Shown here: positions 56,196 to 64,000 of the stretch, piece after piece | Numbering within the stretch: position 1 is the first letter of the stretch | Layout of the letters: each line of letters opens with the position of its first letter | NCBI GenBank assembly: GCA_947454055.1 | Contig: CANGIS010000003.1 | Location: forward strand, 108,407-172,406 | DNA from: Hyphomicrobiales bacterium | GTDB lineage: Bacteria > Pseudomonadota > Alphaproteobacteria > Rhizobiales > Beijerinckiaceae | Direction of reading: 5' to 3' | Length of the DNA stretch: 64,000 bases | Notes under the pieces: generated by a model | Told to the model about the DNA's origin: nothing | The model's input: the letters and a program-made list of their open reading frames with translations, nothing else | Database searches by the model: none | Position numbers and translations under genes: made by a program

Positions 56196-56230
56196 AAAAA
56201 AGGGCGCTCCGATCGGGGCGCCCTTTTTTT
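56196..56230. terminator. Bidirectional Rho-independent terminator
   Basis: AAAAAAGGGCGC pairs with GCGCCCTTTTTTT. Each strand shows a GC stem and a T run of six to seven. It closes the small exported gene on the plus strand and folD on the minus strand. Confidence 0.9.
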
Positions 56231-56255
56231 GATTGGATGCTGCTTCGCGTCGCGC

Positions 56256-57146
56256 TCAGGCCGTCAGCCCCTTGGGCTCGGGCAGGCCCTTGGCGCGGCA
56301 ATAGGCGGTGAGCGTATTGGCCAGAAGGCAGGCAATCGTCATCGGACCAACGCCACCCGGAACCGGCGTGATGGCACCCGCTACTTTCGCAGCGCTCTCG
56401 AAATGGACATCGCCGACGAGCTTTGTTTTGCCGTCGCGTTCGATGCGGTTGATGCCGACATCGATGACGGTTGCGCCGGGCTTTACCCATTCGCCGGTGA
56501 CCATTTCAGGACGACCGACGGCGGCGACCAGAATATCCGCGCCACGGCACACCGCGCCCAAATCCTTGGTTTTGCTATGGGCGATGGTGACGGTGCAGCT
56601 GTCGCCCAAGAGCAATTGCGCCATCGGCTTGCCGACAATGTTGGAACGGCCGACCACAACCGCATTCATGCCTGCGAGCGAGCCGTGGTGGTCGCGCAGC
56701 ATCATGAGGCAGCCTAAAGGCGTGCACGGCACCATGCTTTTCTGGCCGGTGCCGAGCAAGCCGACATTGGAGATGTGGAAGCCATCGACATCTTTTGCTG
56801 GATCAATCGTGTTGATGACCAGATCGGAGTTGAGATGGGCCGGGAGGGGAAGCTGCACCAGAATGCCATGCACATCCGGATCGGCGTTGAGCTTATGAAT
56901 GAGGGCAACGAGCTCATCCTGCGGGGTAGACGCATCGAGCTTATATTCGAGCGATTTCATGCCGACTTCGACGGTCTGCGTGCCCTTGTTGCGGACATAG
57001 ACCTGACTGGCCGGGTCTTCACCCACCAGCACAACAGCAAGGCCCGGTGCCTCGCCGCGCTCGGCTTTGATTTTGCCGACATGGTCAGCCACTTGGGCCC
57101 GCACTTTGGCCGCAAAGGCTTTGCCGTCAATGATCGTGGCTGTCAT
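56256..57146 (-). CDS. folD: Bifunctional methylenetetrahydrofolate dehydrogenase / cyclohydrolase
   Basis: Interconverts methylene-, methenyl- and formyl-tetrahydrofolate. At 296 residues it has [19 protein letters not shown] (catalytic Lys), [31 protein letters not shown] (NADP loop) and [16 protein letters not shown]. Length is typical. It is a single gene between a terminator and the oxidoreductase gene. One-carbon folate flow may be linked to the formaldehyde enzyme 5 kb away, which is inference. Confidence 0.96.
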   Translation of the reverse strand: MTATIIDGKAFAAKVRAQVADHVGKIKAERGEAPGLAVVLVGEDPASQVYVRNKGTQTVEVGMKSLEYKLDASTPQDELVALIHKLNADPDVHGILVQLPLPAHLNSDLVINTIDPAKDVDGFHISNVGLLGTGQKSMVPCTPLGCLMMLRDHHGSLAGMNAVVVGRSNIVGKPMAQLLLGDSCTVTIAHSKTKDLGAVCRGADILVAAVGRPEMVTGEWVKPGATVIDVGINRIERDGKTKLVGDVHFESAAKVAGAITPVPGGVGPMTIACLLANTLTAYCRAKGLPEPKGLTA

Positions 57147-57214
57147 GGGTGTTTCCTCACTCTAATTGGGTTTGTTCTTGATATAACGCTAGGCGAGATT
57201 GGCCGTCTTGCGTT

Positions 57215-58336
57215 TCAGCTAATCGACATCCAGTTTCGGCTAAGCGACGCCTGAATGGCGGTATCGACGATTTTCTGGATTTCATAGGCCTCGCGGAAAT
57301 CGGGGCCCGACGGGTCATTACCCTCAATGGTGGCCAGAAACTCGGCGGCCTCGATGGTTTTCAGATCGTTGAAGCCGATCTGGTGACCGCCCGCGACGCA
57401 GAACAGGCCATAGGGCGCGTGTGCGGGGTTGGCCTCGATGCGGGTGAAGCCCTGATGGCGGGGATCGTCGCCCACTTTGTAGAATTGCAATTCGTTGAAA
57501 CGCTCTTGCGTGAACACAAGGCCGCCTTTGGTGCCGGCAATCTCAAAGCCAAGCTGCATTTTGCGGCCCGTTGCGCACCAATTGGCCTCGATCGTACCGC
57601 GGCACCCGCGCGCGAAACGCACGGTGAGGCGGGCAATGTCATCAACTTCGACGGCGCGGCGCTCGCTGGAGCCGGGGGCAACGGGACGCGTCGGCACCAC
57701 GGTTTCGAGATCGGCGAAGACTTCCGTGATCGGGCCCAACAGAAACCGCGCCATGCCGATGATGTGGCTGCCGAGATCGGCGATCACACCGCCGCCGCCC
57801 TTCGGGTCAAGCCGCCATGACCAGACACCATCCGAGTCGGTCATATAGTCTTCCGCATGAATGCCGCGAAAACCGATAATTTCACCCAGTTCGCCCGAAG
57901 CGATCATGTCGCGGGCGAGTTTTAGCACGGGGTTTTTGATGTAGTTAAAGCCGACTTGAGTTTTAACGCCTGCTTTCTCAGCGGCTTCCAGCATTTCCTT
58001 GGCATCTGCCGCACTGGGCGCAATCGGCTTTTCGCAATGGACATGTTTGCCGGCGGCAATGGCAGCCAGCGCCATTTCCTTATGCAGCGTGTTCGGCGTG
58101 GTGATGGAGACGACATGGACCGCCGGATCATTGACCAATTCGCGCCAATCGGTCGTCACGCGCCGAAAGCCGAGCTGGCGATGGGCGGCCAAGCCTGCGG
58201 CCTCATTGTTATCAGCCACCATTTCGAGCACCGGCCGGTGTTTCAGCGGAAAGATGCCACCAGCAGCGCGATAGGCAATCGCATGGGATTTGCCCATGAA
58301 GCCCGTGCCAATAATGCCGATGCCGATCTCTTTCAT
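57215..58336 (-). CDS. Gfo/Idh/MocA family oxidoreductase
   Basis: A 373-residue NAD(P)-dependent sugar or inositol dehydrogenase-like protein, with GIGIIGTGFMGKSHAIAYR, HVHCEKPIAPSAADAKEML (the conserved EKP), and GGGGVIADLGSHIIGMARFL holding the catalytic D-x3-H. The start is the ATG at 58336 behind GGAG. The family covers many sugars, and the substrate cannot be named. Confidence 0.88.
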   Translation of the reverse strand: MKEIGIGIIGTGFMGKSHAIAYRAAGGIFPLKHRPVLEMVADNNEAAGLAAHRQLGFRRVTTDWRELVNDPAVHVVSITTPNTLHKEMALAAIAAGKHVHCEKPIAPSAADAKEMLEAAEKAGVKTQVGFNYIKNPVLKLARDMIASGELGEIIGFRGIHAEDYMTDSDGVWSWRLDPKGGGGVIADLGSHIIGMARFLLGPITEVFADLETVVPTRPVAPGSSERRAVEVDDIARLTVRFARGCRGTIEANWCATGRKMQLGFEIAGTKGGLVFTQERFNELQFYKVGDDPRHQGFTRIEANPAHAPYGLFCVAGGHQIGFNDLKTIEAAEFLATIEGNDPSGPDFREAYEIQKIVDTAIQASLSRNWMSIS

Positions 58337-58485
58337 GCCGCATCTCCCGTTCAAGTGGTTTTTGTTCGCTCTGGGCGCATGCCATAGCCTATTCTTGGGC
58401 ATAAGCAAAAGGGCATTCGGGCCTTCATGATGATGCGGGCCCTATGCTTACATGCCGTTAATCAACCCCACTATAAAGTGAGCCT

Positions 58486-59418
58486 ATGAGCGCTTCACCT
58501 AACCCATCATCCCGTCCCTTTCTCGCCTGGCAGCGGCATTTGTCGGGTGAGCGGCGGTTGTCGCCCAAGACGCTGGAGGCGTATGGGCGGGATGTGCGGC
58601 AATTTATGGCTTGGCTCGGCGCGACGCTCGAGGATGATGACGGAATCGAGAAATTGCGCGATTTGAAGCCTGCCGATCTGCGCGGCTTCATGGCTTCGCG
58701 GCGAGCAGAAGATGTGGGTAGCCGCAGCCTGATGCGGTCGCTGGCCGGTATCCGTTCGTTTCTTCGCTATCTGGAAAAAGAGGGGCTGGCGGATGCCTCG
58801 GCTCTTACCGTTATACGCGGGCCGAAGCTCGGGCGGTTGCTGCCCAAGCCGGTCGCTCCTTCAATGGCCAAGCGGTTGGTTGATCCATCCGAGCGCGACG
58901 GCGATGCCCGCGAGCCGTGGATTTTGGCGCGCGATGCGGCCGTGATGACGCTGCTTTATGGCTGCGGGCTGCGCATCTCGGAAGCGCTGGGGCTGACGGT
59001 TGAGGACGCGCCGACAGCAACGCGCGACACTGTGCGCGTGCTTGGCAAAGGCGGCAAGACGCGGATCGTGCCGGTGATTGCGCCCGCTGTAACGGCGATT
59101 GAGACCTACCGCGCGCAATGTCCTTATAATCTGGCCCCGAAAGGTCCGCTGTTTCTGGGTGCGCGGGGTGGCAAGCTCTCGCCGCGCATCATCCAGTTGA
59201 CGATGGAGCGGCTTCGGGGTGGGCTTGGCCTGCCGGATTCGGCGACGCCGCACGCGCTCAGACATTCCTTTGCGACGCATCTTTTATCACGCGGCGGCGA
59301 TTTGCGGGCCATTCAGGAATTACTGGGCCATGCCTCGCTTTCCACGACGCAAATCTATACGGAAGTCGATGGCGCGATGCTGCTGAAAGCGTATGAAGCG
59401 GCCCACCCCCGCGCCTGA
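58486..59418 (+). CDS. xerC: Tyrosine recombinase XerC
   Basis: Resolves chromosome dimers at dif with XerD. The 310-residue protein has the SAM-like N-terminal domain (FLAWQRHLSGERRLSPKTLE) and the catalytic residues Arg (CGLRISEALGL), Lys (LGKGGKTRIV), His-x-x-Arg (HALRHSFATHLL), His (LGHASLSTTQIYT) and Tyr. No mobile-element context is seen, and it is full length, so a housekeeping XerC is preferred over a phage integrase. Confidence 0.92.
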   Translation: MSASPNPSSRPFLAWQRHLSGERRLSPKTLEAYGRDVRQFMAWLGATLEDDDGIEKLRDLKPADLRGFMASRRAEDVGSRSLMRSLAGIRSFLRYLEKEGLADASALTVIRGPKLGRLLPKPVAPSMAKRLVDPSERDGDAREPWILARDAAVMTLLYGCGLRISEALGLTVEDAPTATRDTVRVLGKGGKTRIVPVIAPAVTAIETYRAQCPYNLAPKGPLFLGARGGKLSPRIIQLTMERLRGGLGLPDSATPHALRHSFATHLLSRGGDLRAIQELLGHASLSTTQIYTEVDGAMLLKAYEAAHPRA

Positions 59419-59427
59419 AAGTTTGGC

Positions 59428-60081
59428 ATGATCATCGACAAGGCCGATTTTATCGAGGCCCATACCGTGTTGCTCCCCGTGCCGCACGCGCCAGAGATTC
59501 GGCTCTATGTGGCCGATGAAGTCACCGAGCTGTGGCATAAGACCGAGGAAGACCTGGAAAAAATCGGTCTGCCACCACCCTTTTGGGCGTTTGCCTGGGC
59601 GGGCGGGCAGGGCTTGGCGCGCTATCTTCTCGATCATCCCGAAACCGTGCGCGGCAAACGCGTGCTCGATTTTGCCTCCGGCTCCGGCCTTGTCGGCATT
59701 GCTGCCATGATGGCGGGGGCAGCACGTGTCGAGGCGGTGGATATTGATCCCTTCGCCGCCGAAGCCATACGGTTGAACGCGGCGGCCAACGGGGTCGAGC
59801 TTTCGATCCGCTGCGAGGATTTGGTCGGGCAATCGGGCGAATGGGACACGGTGCTGGCGGGCGATATTTGCTATGACCGCGACATGGCGCTGCGTGTGCT
59901 CGATTGGCTGAAGGGTCTTCAGGCGTCGGGCATGGAGGTGGTGCTGGGCGATCCCGGCCGGGCCTTTTTGCCAAAAGCCGATCTCGTTGAGTTGGCGGAA
60001 TATCGGGTGGCGACGACCCGGGCGATCGAGGACATGGACGTGAAACACACCAAGGTCTTTCGTCTCGCCGCTTCAGTTTGA
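59428..60081 (+). CDS. Methyltransferase, ETFB lysine methyltransferase-like
   Basis: A 217-residue SAM-dependent methyltransferase. PPPFWAFAWAGGQGLARYLL and VLDFASGSGLVGIAAMMAGA (SAM motif I) are shared with ETFB lysine methyltransferase and with bacterial homologues that modify the beta subunit of electron transfer flavoprotein, and with PrmA-like enzymes. It starts ten bases after xerC. The target protein is inferred from the family. Confidence 0.8.
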   Translation: MIIDKADFIEAHTVLLPVPHAPEIRLYVADEVTELWHKTEEDLEKIGLPPPFWAFAWAGGQGLARYLLDHPETVRGKRVLDFASGSGLVGIAAMMAGAARVEAVDIDPFAAEAIRLNAAANGVELSIRCEDLVGQSGEWDTVLAGDICYDRDMALRVLDWLKGLQASGMEVVLGDPGRAFLPKADLVELAEYRVATTRAIEDMDVKHTKVFRLAASV

Positions 60082-60106
60082 ACGGGGAATGCTTTAAAAG
60101 CCCACT

Positions 60107-60658
60107 ATGGCCGTTTCGCATTCCATATCGCATGCACCGCAATCGCACCCGCACCACCATTCGGCAGGTGACGCATGCGCGCATGGCGAGGCGCACGCTG
60201 CGCGGGCGCCCGAAGCGCTGGCCGCTGCCGAAAAGCACTGCGCCGAGCGCGGCTTGCGCCTGACACCCATTCGCAAACAGGTGCTCGAGACGCTGTATGC
60301 CACGCATCACCCGATGAGCGCCTATGATGTGATTGATGGCCTGACGGCGGCGGGTGTTAAAAAGCTGGCGCCTGTCACGGTGTATCGCGCGATGGATTTT
60401 TTGATCGGCGAAGGCTTTGTGCATCGCCTTGCGAGCCGTAATGCGTTTATTGCCTGCCCGTTTCACCACGCACGCGGCGATCTTGTGGTGTTCATGATTT
60501 GCGAGACTTGCAGCGGCGTTGACGAGGTGACGTCCGAGCCGTTAACGCGGGCTCTGGCCGCCATTACCGAAGACCACCATTTCACCCCGCATGCGCGTGT
60601 CATTGAACTGCAAGGTCTGTGTGCGCATTGCAGGCTTGAGGAGAAGCTACCCGCATGA
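60107..60658 (+). CDS. zur: Zur-type Fur family regulator
   Basis: Zinc-dependent repressor. The 183-residue protein has a His-rich N-terminus ([17 protein letters not shown], about 14-30), the winged helix with [20 protein letters not shown] and [17 protein letters not shown], and two Cys pairs, CETC and CAHC, that hold structural zinc. The His-rich segment and lack of Fur-type features favour Zur. It overlaps ispG by four bases (ATGA), an alphaproteobacterial pattern. Confidence 0.85.
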   Translation: MAVSHSISHAPQSHPHHHSAGDACAHGEAHAARAPEALAAAEKHCAERGLRLTPIRKQVLETLYATHHPMSAYDVIDGLTAAGVKKLAPVTVYRAMDFLIGEGFVHRLASRNAFIACPFHHARGDLVVFMICETCSGVDEVTSEPLTRALAAITEDHHFTPHARVIELQGLCAHCRLEEKLPA

Positions 60659-61905
60659 ACGATCTATCCTGCCTGCCTATGCCGATTGAGGCCGCCCCGC
60701 TGAAGCGCCATTCCACCATTGGTGTGATGGTGGGCGACGTGAAAGTGGGCGGTGGTGCGCCCATCATTGTGCAATCCATGACGAACACGGACACAGCGGA
60801 TATTGAAGGCACGGTCAAGCAAGTGGCGGCCTTGGCGCGGGCGGGTTCCGAACTCGTGCGTATCACGGTGGATCGCGATGAAGCGGCCGCAGCCGTTCCC
60901 CATATCCGCGAAAAGCTATTGCAGCGCGGCGTTGATGTGCCGTTGGTCGGTGATTTTCATTATATCGGCCACACGCTGTTAAAGGATCATCCGGCCTGCG
61001 CGGAGGCGCTCGACAAATACCGGATCAATCCGGGCAATGTAGGCTTCAAGGACAAGCGCGACCGGCAATTCTCGGCCATTGTGGAACTCGCGATCAAGCA
61101 CAAGAAAGCGGTGCGGATTGGAGCGAATTGGGGCTCGCTCGATCAGGAATTGCTCACCCATCTGATGGACATCAATGCGGCGTCCGCAGCACCCATTGAA
61201 GCGCGCGCGGTGTTGCGCGAGGCGATGGTGCAATCGGCCTTGCTGTCGGCCGAGCGGGCCACCGAAATAGGGCTGGCGAAAGACCGGATTATTCTTTCGG
61301 CCAAAGTATCGGGCGTGCAGGATTTGATTGCGGTGTACCGGATGCTGGCGCAGCGTTCTGATTATGCCATCCATCTCGGTTTGACCGAAGCGGGCATGGG
61401 CTCGAAGGGCATTGTGGCATCATCGGCCGCCTTGGGCGTTTTGCTGCAAGAAGGCATTGGCGACACGATCCGCGTCTCCTTGACGCCGGAGCCGAATGGC
61501 GACCGCACGGTGGAAGTCAAAGTCGCACAAGAGATTTTGCAGACCATGGGGTTTCGCACCTTCGTGCCGCTGGTTGCCGCGTGCCCCGGTTGCGGGCGGA
61601 CGACATCGACGGTGTTTCAGGAACTGGCGCGGGATATTCAGGATTGGATTTCTTCGTCCATGCCGGAATGGAAGACGCGCTATGTCGGCGTTGAAAACCT
61701 CAATGTCGCGGTGATGGGCTGCATCGTGAACGGGCCGGGCGAGAGCAAGCACGCCGATATCGGCATTTCGTTGCCCGGCACGGGGGAAACGCCAACGGCG
61801 CCGGTGTTTATCGACGGCCAAAAGGCTGCGACCTTGCGGGGGGCAACCATTGCGGCTGAATTTAAGGTGATGGTGGCCGAGTATATCGAGAAGCGGTTCG
61901 GGTAA
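60655..61905 (+). CDS. ispG: 4-hydroxy-3-methylbut-2-en-1-yl diphosphate synthase (flavodoxin/ferredoxin)
   Basis: Next-to-last step of the MEP isoprenoid pathway, a [4Fe-4S] enzyme. At 416 residues it has [40 protein letters not shown] and the cluster ligands CPGCGRTT and [16 protein letters not shown]. Length is typical. It is translationally coupled to zur; zinc and isoprenoid links are not known, so the pairing may be historical. Confidence 0.96.
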   Translation: MNDLSCLPMPIEAAPLKRHSTIGVMVGDVKVGGGAPIIVQSMTNTDTADIEGTVKQVAALARAGSELVRITVDRDEAAAAVPHIREKLLQRGVDVPLVGDFHYIGHTLLKDHPACAEALDKYRINPGNVGFKDKRDRQFSAIVELAIKHKKAVRIGANWGSLDQELLTHLMDINAASAAPIEARAVLREAMVQSALLSAERATEIGLAKDRIILSAKVSGVQDLIAVYRMLAQRSDYAIHLGLTEAGMGSKGIVASSAALGVLLQEGIGDTIRVSLTPEPNGDRTVEVKVAQEILQTMGFRTFVPLVAACPGCGRTTSTVFQELARDIQDWISSSMPEWKTRYVGVENLNVAVMGCIVNGPGESKHADIGISLPGTGETPTAPVFIDGQKAATLRGATIAAEFKVMVAEYIEKRFG

Positions 61906-61921
61906 AAGGCCGAGCGCGAGC

Positions 61922-62045
61922 CGTCCTTGCGAAGATGGCAGCGGCGAAGCAATCTAGTTGGCTTTCGCTATGGCAGTGGGACGGTTGGATCGTGCCCTTT
62001 TCGGAAATATCAACTGGGTTGCTTCGCGCTTGATCGCGAGCGCGG
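61922..62045. repeat. Palindromic intergenic repeat (REP/MITE-like)
   Basis: The left arm CGTCCTTGCGAAGATGGCAG continues GCGGCGAAGCAATCTAGTTG. The right arm reads CAACTGGGTTGCTTCGC and ends TGATCGCGAGCGCGG. These are imperfect inverted copies of the widespread alphaproteobacterial element in which GCAATC and GATTGC frame GCTTCG/CGAAGC. It fills most of the 210-bp gap between the convergent ispG and MFS genes. The outer arms are diverged, so it is an old copy. Confidence 0.65.
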
Positions 62046-62115
62046 AGAAACAAGAAAACGGTTTGCGGGAATAAGAGCGCATACCGATAGACGGTGGGCT
62101 ACCGGATGCGCCTGT

Positions 62116-63258
62116 TTAACGGTCGAGCGCTTCCACCATGCGGGCGCTGGCCATGACGATGAATGCCATTGCGGCGAGGCTCCATAGGGCCAGATGCAGC
62201 CCAACGCCATCGGCCAGAAAGCCGATCAGGGGTGGGCCGCTCAGCATGCCCGTATAACCCAGCGTTGTGACGGCTGCGATGCCGCGGCCGGGTGCCGACG
62301 GCTCCATTCGACCGCCACCGGCAAACAGAATGGGCGCCAGATTGCCGATGCCGATGCCCGCAAGGGCCAGCATCGCAACGGCGACCAGAGGATTGGGCGT
62401 CTGGAGTGCGCCGATAAGCCCAATAAACGCCAAAAGGGCGCTGGAGCGAACCATATACACGCTGCCGACGATCAGGCGCATACGATCGCCCAGGAACCGC
62501 GACACCGCCATTCCGCCCGAAAAGAGGCCGAAGCCCGCGGCGGCGGATCCTGCATCAACGGCGAGATCATGTTGCAGATAAAGGCCGCTCCAGTCGGTCA
62601 GCGCGCCTTCGATCAACAGCGTCAGAAAACACAACAGGCCCAAGCCAAGCGTTGCTTTTGTCGGCAGAGCGAAATGGGTCTCGGAAAGTCCTTTGTCGAT
62701 ACCGGCCGGTAGCAGAAAAGAACGCGCCACCAGCAAGATGACGAAGCAGGCAAGGCTCATGACCAGCGCCTGACCCGTGGCACCCAGCCACCCGATCAGC
62801 GCACCGCCGATCAGCGCGCCCAATAATCCGCCGACCGAATACATGCCGTGCAGGGCCGACATGATCGGGGTATGGGCGCGGCGCTCGATGGCGAGGCCTT
62901 GGGTATTCATCGCAACATCGGTCAGGCCGAGGGCTGCGCCAAAGGCCAGACCGCACAGCATGAAGCTCAGCAAGGTTTCGACCAGCGAGGTGCCGATATA
63001 AACCGTGCAATAGGCAAAGCCCGCGACCGATACCAGCCTTCGGCTGCCGAACCGGTTGATGAGTGCACCCGCCAGTGGCATGGCCGCGATCGCGCCGGCG
63101 GCAATCGACAGCAGCGCCGTGCCAAACAACCCGTCGCCGCCGCCCAGCCGCTCTTTGGCAAGCGGGATTTCGGCGGCCCAGCCCCCCATGATGAGACCAA
63201 CGACCAGAAAATAGGCCGCCGCGGCAAGCGAGGCAGGAGAAAAGATCGTGCGTTTCAT
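62116..63258 (-). CDS. MFS transporter
   Basis: A 380-residue membrane protein with twelve predicted helices. The N-terminus reads FLVVGLIMGGWAAEIPLAKE, and AGALINRFGSRRLVSVAGF is the loop between the second and third helices, as in MFS proteins of the FucP/YbjJ type. It could move a sugar or other solute. The start is the ATG at 63258; a longer open frame upstream is not conserved. It is preceded 42 bp upstream by the winged-helix gene on the same strand, which may regulate it. Confidence 0.82.
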   Translation of the reverse strand: MKRTIFSPASLAAAAYFLVVGLIMGGWAAEIPLAKERLGGGDGLFGTALLSIAAGAIAAMPLAGALINRFGSRRLVSVAGFAYCTVYIGTSLVETLLSFMLCGLAFGAALGLTDVAMNTQGLAIERRAHTPIMSALHGMYSVGGLLGALIGGALIGWLGATGQALVMSLACFVILLVARSFLLPAGIDKGLSETHFALPTKATLGLGLLCFLTLLIEGALTDWSGLYLQHDLAVDAGSAAAGFGLFSGGMAVSRFLGDRMRLIVGSVYMVRSSALLAFIGLIGALQTPNPLVAVAMLALAGIGIGNLAPILFAGGGRMEPSAPGRGIAAVTTLGYTGMLSGPPLIGFLADGVGLHLALWSLAAMAFIVMASARMVEALDR

Positions 63259-63299
63259 GGCACAAACAGTGGGCGGAGCGCCCAGATTCGCAATGGGTT

Positions 63300-63632
63300 T
63301 TATGATTTGACGATCAAATTGAACTCTTTTTCGTATTCCGCCAGCTCGCATTGGCCGAGCGGGGTCAGTTTGACCGTCTTCTTTCGTTTGTCCGCGCTGG
63401 TATGGATGATTTCAATCAGACCAAGCTCCGCCAATTCCGTATAATATTTCCGGAACGACACTTCGCTGCAGCCGATTTTTTTTACAAGGGAGGCCCGGCT
63501 GATCGGTAACAAGCGCGCGCCAAGAATGAGTAAAATCAAAAATTGATAATCGTGCCGTATTTTAAAGCGCTTTCGTTCAAGCGCGGCAATTTTCAGGCGT
63601 TTATTTAACCCATTAAGCTCACGTGGGCCCAT
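63300..63632 (-). CDS. Winged-helix (MarR-like) transcription regulator
   Basis: A 110-residue protein with a wHTH: LVKKIGCSEVSFRKYYTELAE as recognition region, followed by the wing IIHTSADKRKKTVKLTPLG. This resembles MarR/DNA-binding regulators acting on their neighbour. The ATG at 63632 with AGGA nine bases ahead is preferred; a TTG at 63683 would add 17 residues. Codon use is AT-richer than its neighbours. It may control the MFS gene or the gene to its right. Confidence 0.75.
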   Translation of the reverse strand: MGPRELNGLNKRLKIAALERKRFKIRHDYQFLILLILGARLLPISRASLVKKIGCSEVSFRKYYTELAELGLIEIIHTSADKRKKTVKLTPLGQCELAEYEKEFNLIVKS

Positions 63633-63955
63633 AATTTTGATCCTAAGTACAATTTGATTCTTTATAGGCAATTCAAAATTCAAAAAAATACGAAATAATA
63701 CGTCGTAATAATTTTACTATTTTTGTATCTTTTCTGTTTTTAATTTAAAATATCAGTTTTATTGCGTATAACACATTAATAATAAAATTTTAGAAATATG
63801 AATTTATGTTATTAAACATTTGATTTTAATTATATCATATATAATATTTATTCATATAAAAAATATTTTTTTTCGTATAATTTTGATTTAATTCAATTTT
63901 TTTTGTAATAAAATAATTATATGTGGTGCATTATTTTTAAACGAGTCGTTCTTCA
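63633..63955. other. AT-rich intergenic island
   Basis: About 320 bp composed almost entirely of A and T, with runs such as AATATTTTTTTTCG and TATATCATATATAATA, in a window that is otherwise GC-rich. I see no gene or tRNA in it. It is a probable transcription-control region for the divergent genes at its sides and may bind an H-NS- or MucR-type silencer. Confidence 0.75.
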
Positions 63956-64000
63956 GTGAAAAATATCGAAAAGCTATTACGACAACAAACAGCGGTTGCC
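63956..64000 (+). CDS. Start of an unidentified gene, cut by the window edge
   Basis: A GTG at 63956 opens 15 codons (VKNIEKLLRQQTAVA) to the edge of the window. LLRQQTALA-type starts occur in some GAF-domain sensor proteins, but 15 residues cannot decide this. There is no clear ribosome-binding site, so the true start could lie elsewhere. Confidence 0.3.
   Translation, partial: MKNIEKLLRQQTAVA

Noticed and set aside
58486..59418. Phage or island integrase
   Set aside because: The tyrosine recombinase is full length with XerC features and has no tRNA, att repeats or phage genes nearby.
1..64000. CRISPR arrays, insertion sequences, rRNA genes
   Set aside because: No regularly spaced repeats, transposase frames or rRNA sequences were seen on reading both strands.

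Overview
The window looks like a chromosomal stretch of an alphaproteobacterium, most likely from the Hyphomicrobiales (Rhizobiales) or a close relative. The support is family content and gene order: DUF2948, UPF0262, a PmtA-like phospholipid methyltransferase, the order murA / DUF2948 / hisD / UPF0262 / low-molecular-weight phosphatase, zur directly ahead of ispG, and an RpoH-type promoter (CTTG, 18 nt, CCTATAT) ahead of dnaK. Base composition is moderately GC-rich throughout, except for a sharp AT-rich island at the right end. Genes are packed tightly, many joined by ATGA, TTGA or TAATG overlaps. I see no rRNA operon, CRISPR array, prophage or transposase. Two tRNA genes are present (Gly-CCC and Thr-GGT).

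Layout. 0-5 kb: SDR/epimerase, queG, GST, nth, DUF2244 and an Ada-like methyltransferase (tRNA modification, stress and DNA repair). 4.7-8.7 kb: heat-shock promoter, dnaK-dnaJ, phospholipid methyltransferase. 8.7-12.2 kb: pyrF, dapB, gpmA, GNAT, alkB. 12.2-26.3 kb, mostly minus strand: grpE, glnD, a short PhnA, gshB, yraN, rsmI, a penicillin-binding-protein activator lipoprotein, hemW, rdgB, rph, hrcA, an EamA permease and lepA. 26.4-31.8 kb: a membrane glycosyltransferase with an MshEN-like N-terminus, SCO1 with a small membrane partner, tRNA-Gly, a bacterial pentameric ligand-gated channel, TerC and a 2OG oxygenase. 31.8-37.3 kb: dual-specificity phosphatase, LMW phosphatase, UPF0262, hisD, DUF2948, murA, tRNA-Thr. 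37.3-46.2 kb: cupin, a decayed GH16 glycosidase, a CUT2-type sugar ABC transporter with a beta-propeller protein, an MFS exporter and an outer-membrane beta-barrel protein. 46.4-55.5 kb: small proteins, DUF1003, uxuA/uxuB-like genes, glutathione-dependent formaldehyde dehydrogenase with a sulfatase/phosphonate monoester hydrolase, an aldehyde dehydrogenase and a frameshifted HAD phosphatase. 55.7-63.6 kb: small exported protein, folD, a Gfo/Idh/MocA oxidoreductase, xerC, a methyltransferase, zur, ispG, an MFS transporter and a winged-helix regulator. The final 0.4 kb is an AT-rich island followed by the start of another gene.

How the genes work together. The dnaK/dnaJ/grpE/hrcA chaperone system lies within 18 kb but is split into separate transcription units. 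The 38.5-43.7 kb block is a self-contained sugar-uptake cassette of unknown ligand. The 47.6-54.7 kb block combines hexuronate breakdown with formaldehyde oxidation, ester hydrolysis and aldehyde oxidation.

The most unusual signals are: a related in-frame small-repeat insertion (21-nt/7-residue units sharing a GCC-AGT core) in both QueG and AlkB; a pentameric ligand-gated ion channel divergent from terC; a long hairpin in the dnaK leader; a hairpin directly over the ribosome-binding region of the glycosyltransferase; a homopolymer frameshift in the HAD gene; a palindromic intergenic repeat after ispG; and the AT-rich island. No large previously undescribed system is evident. All family calls come from reading motifs and were not checked by database search.
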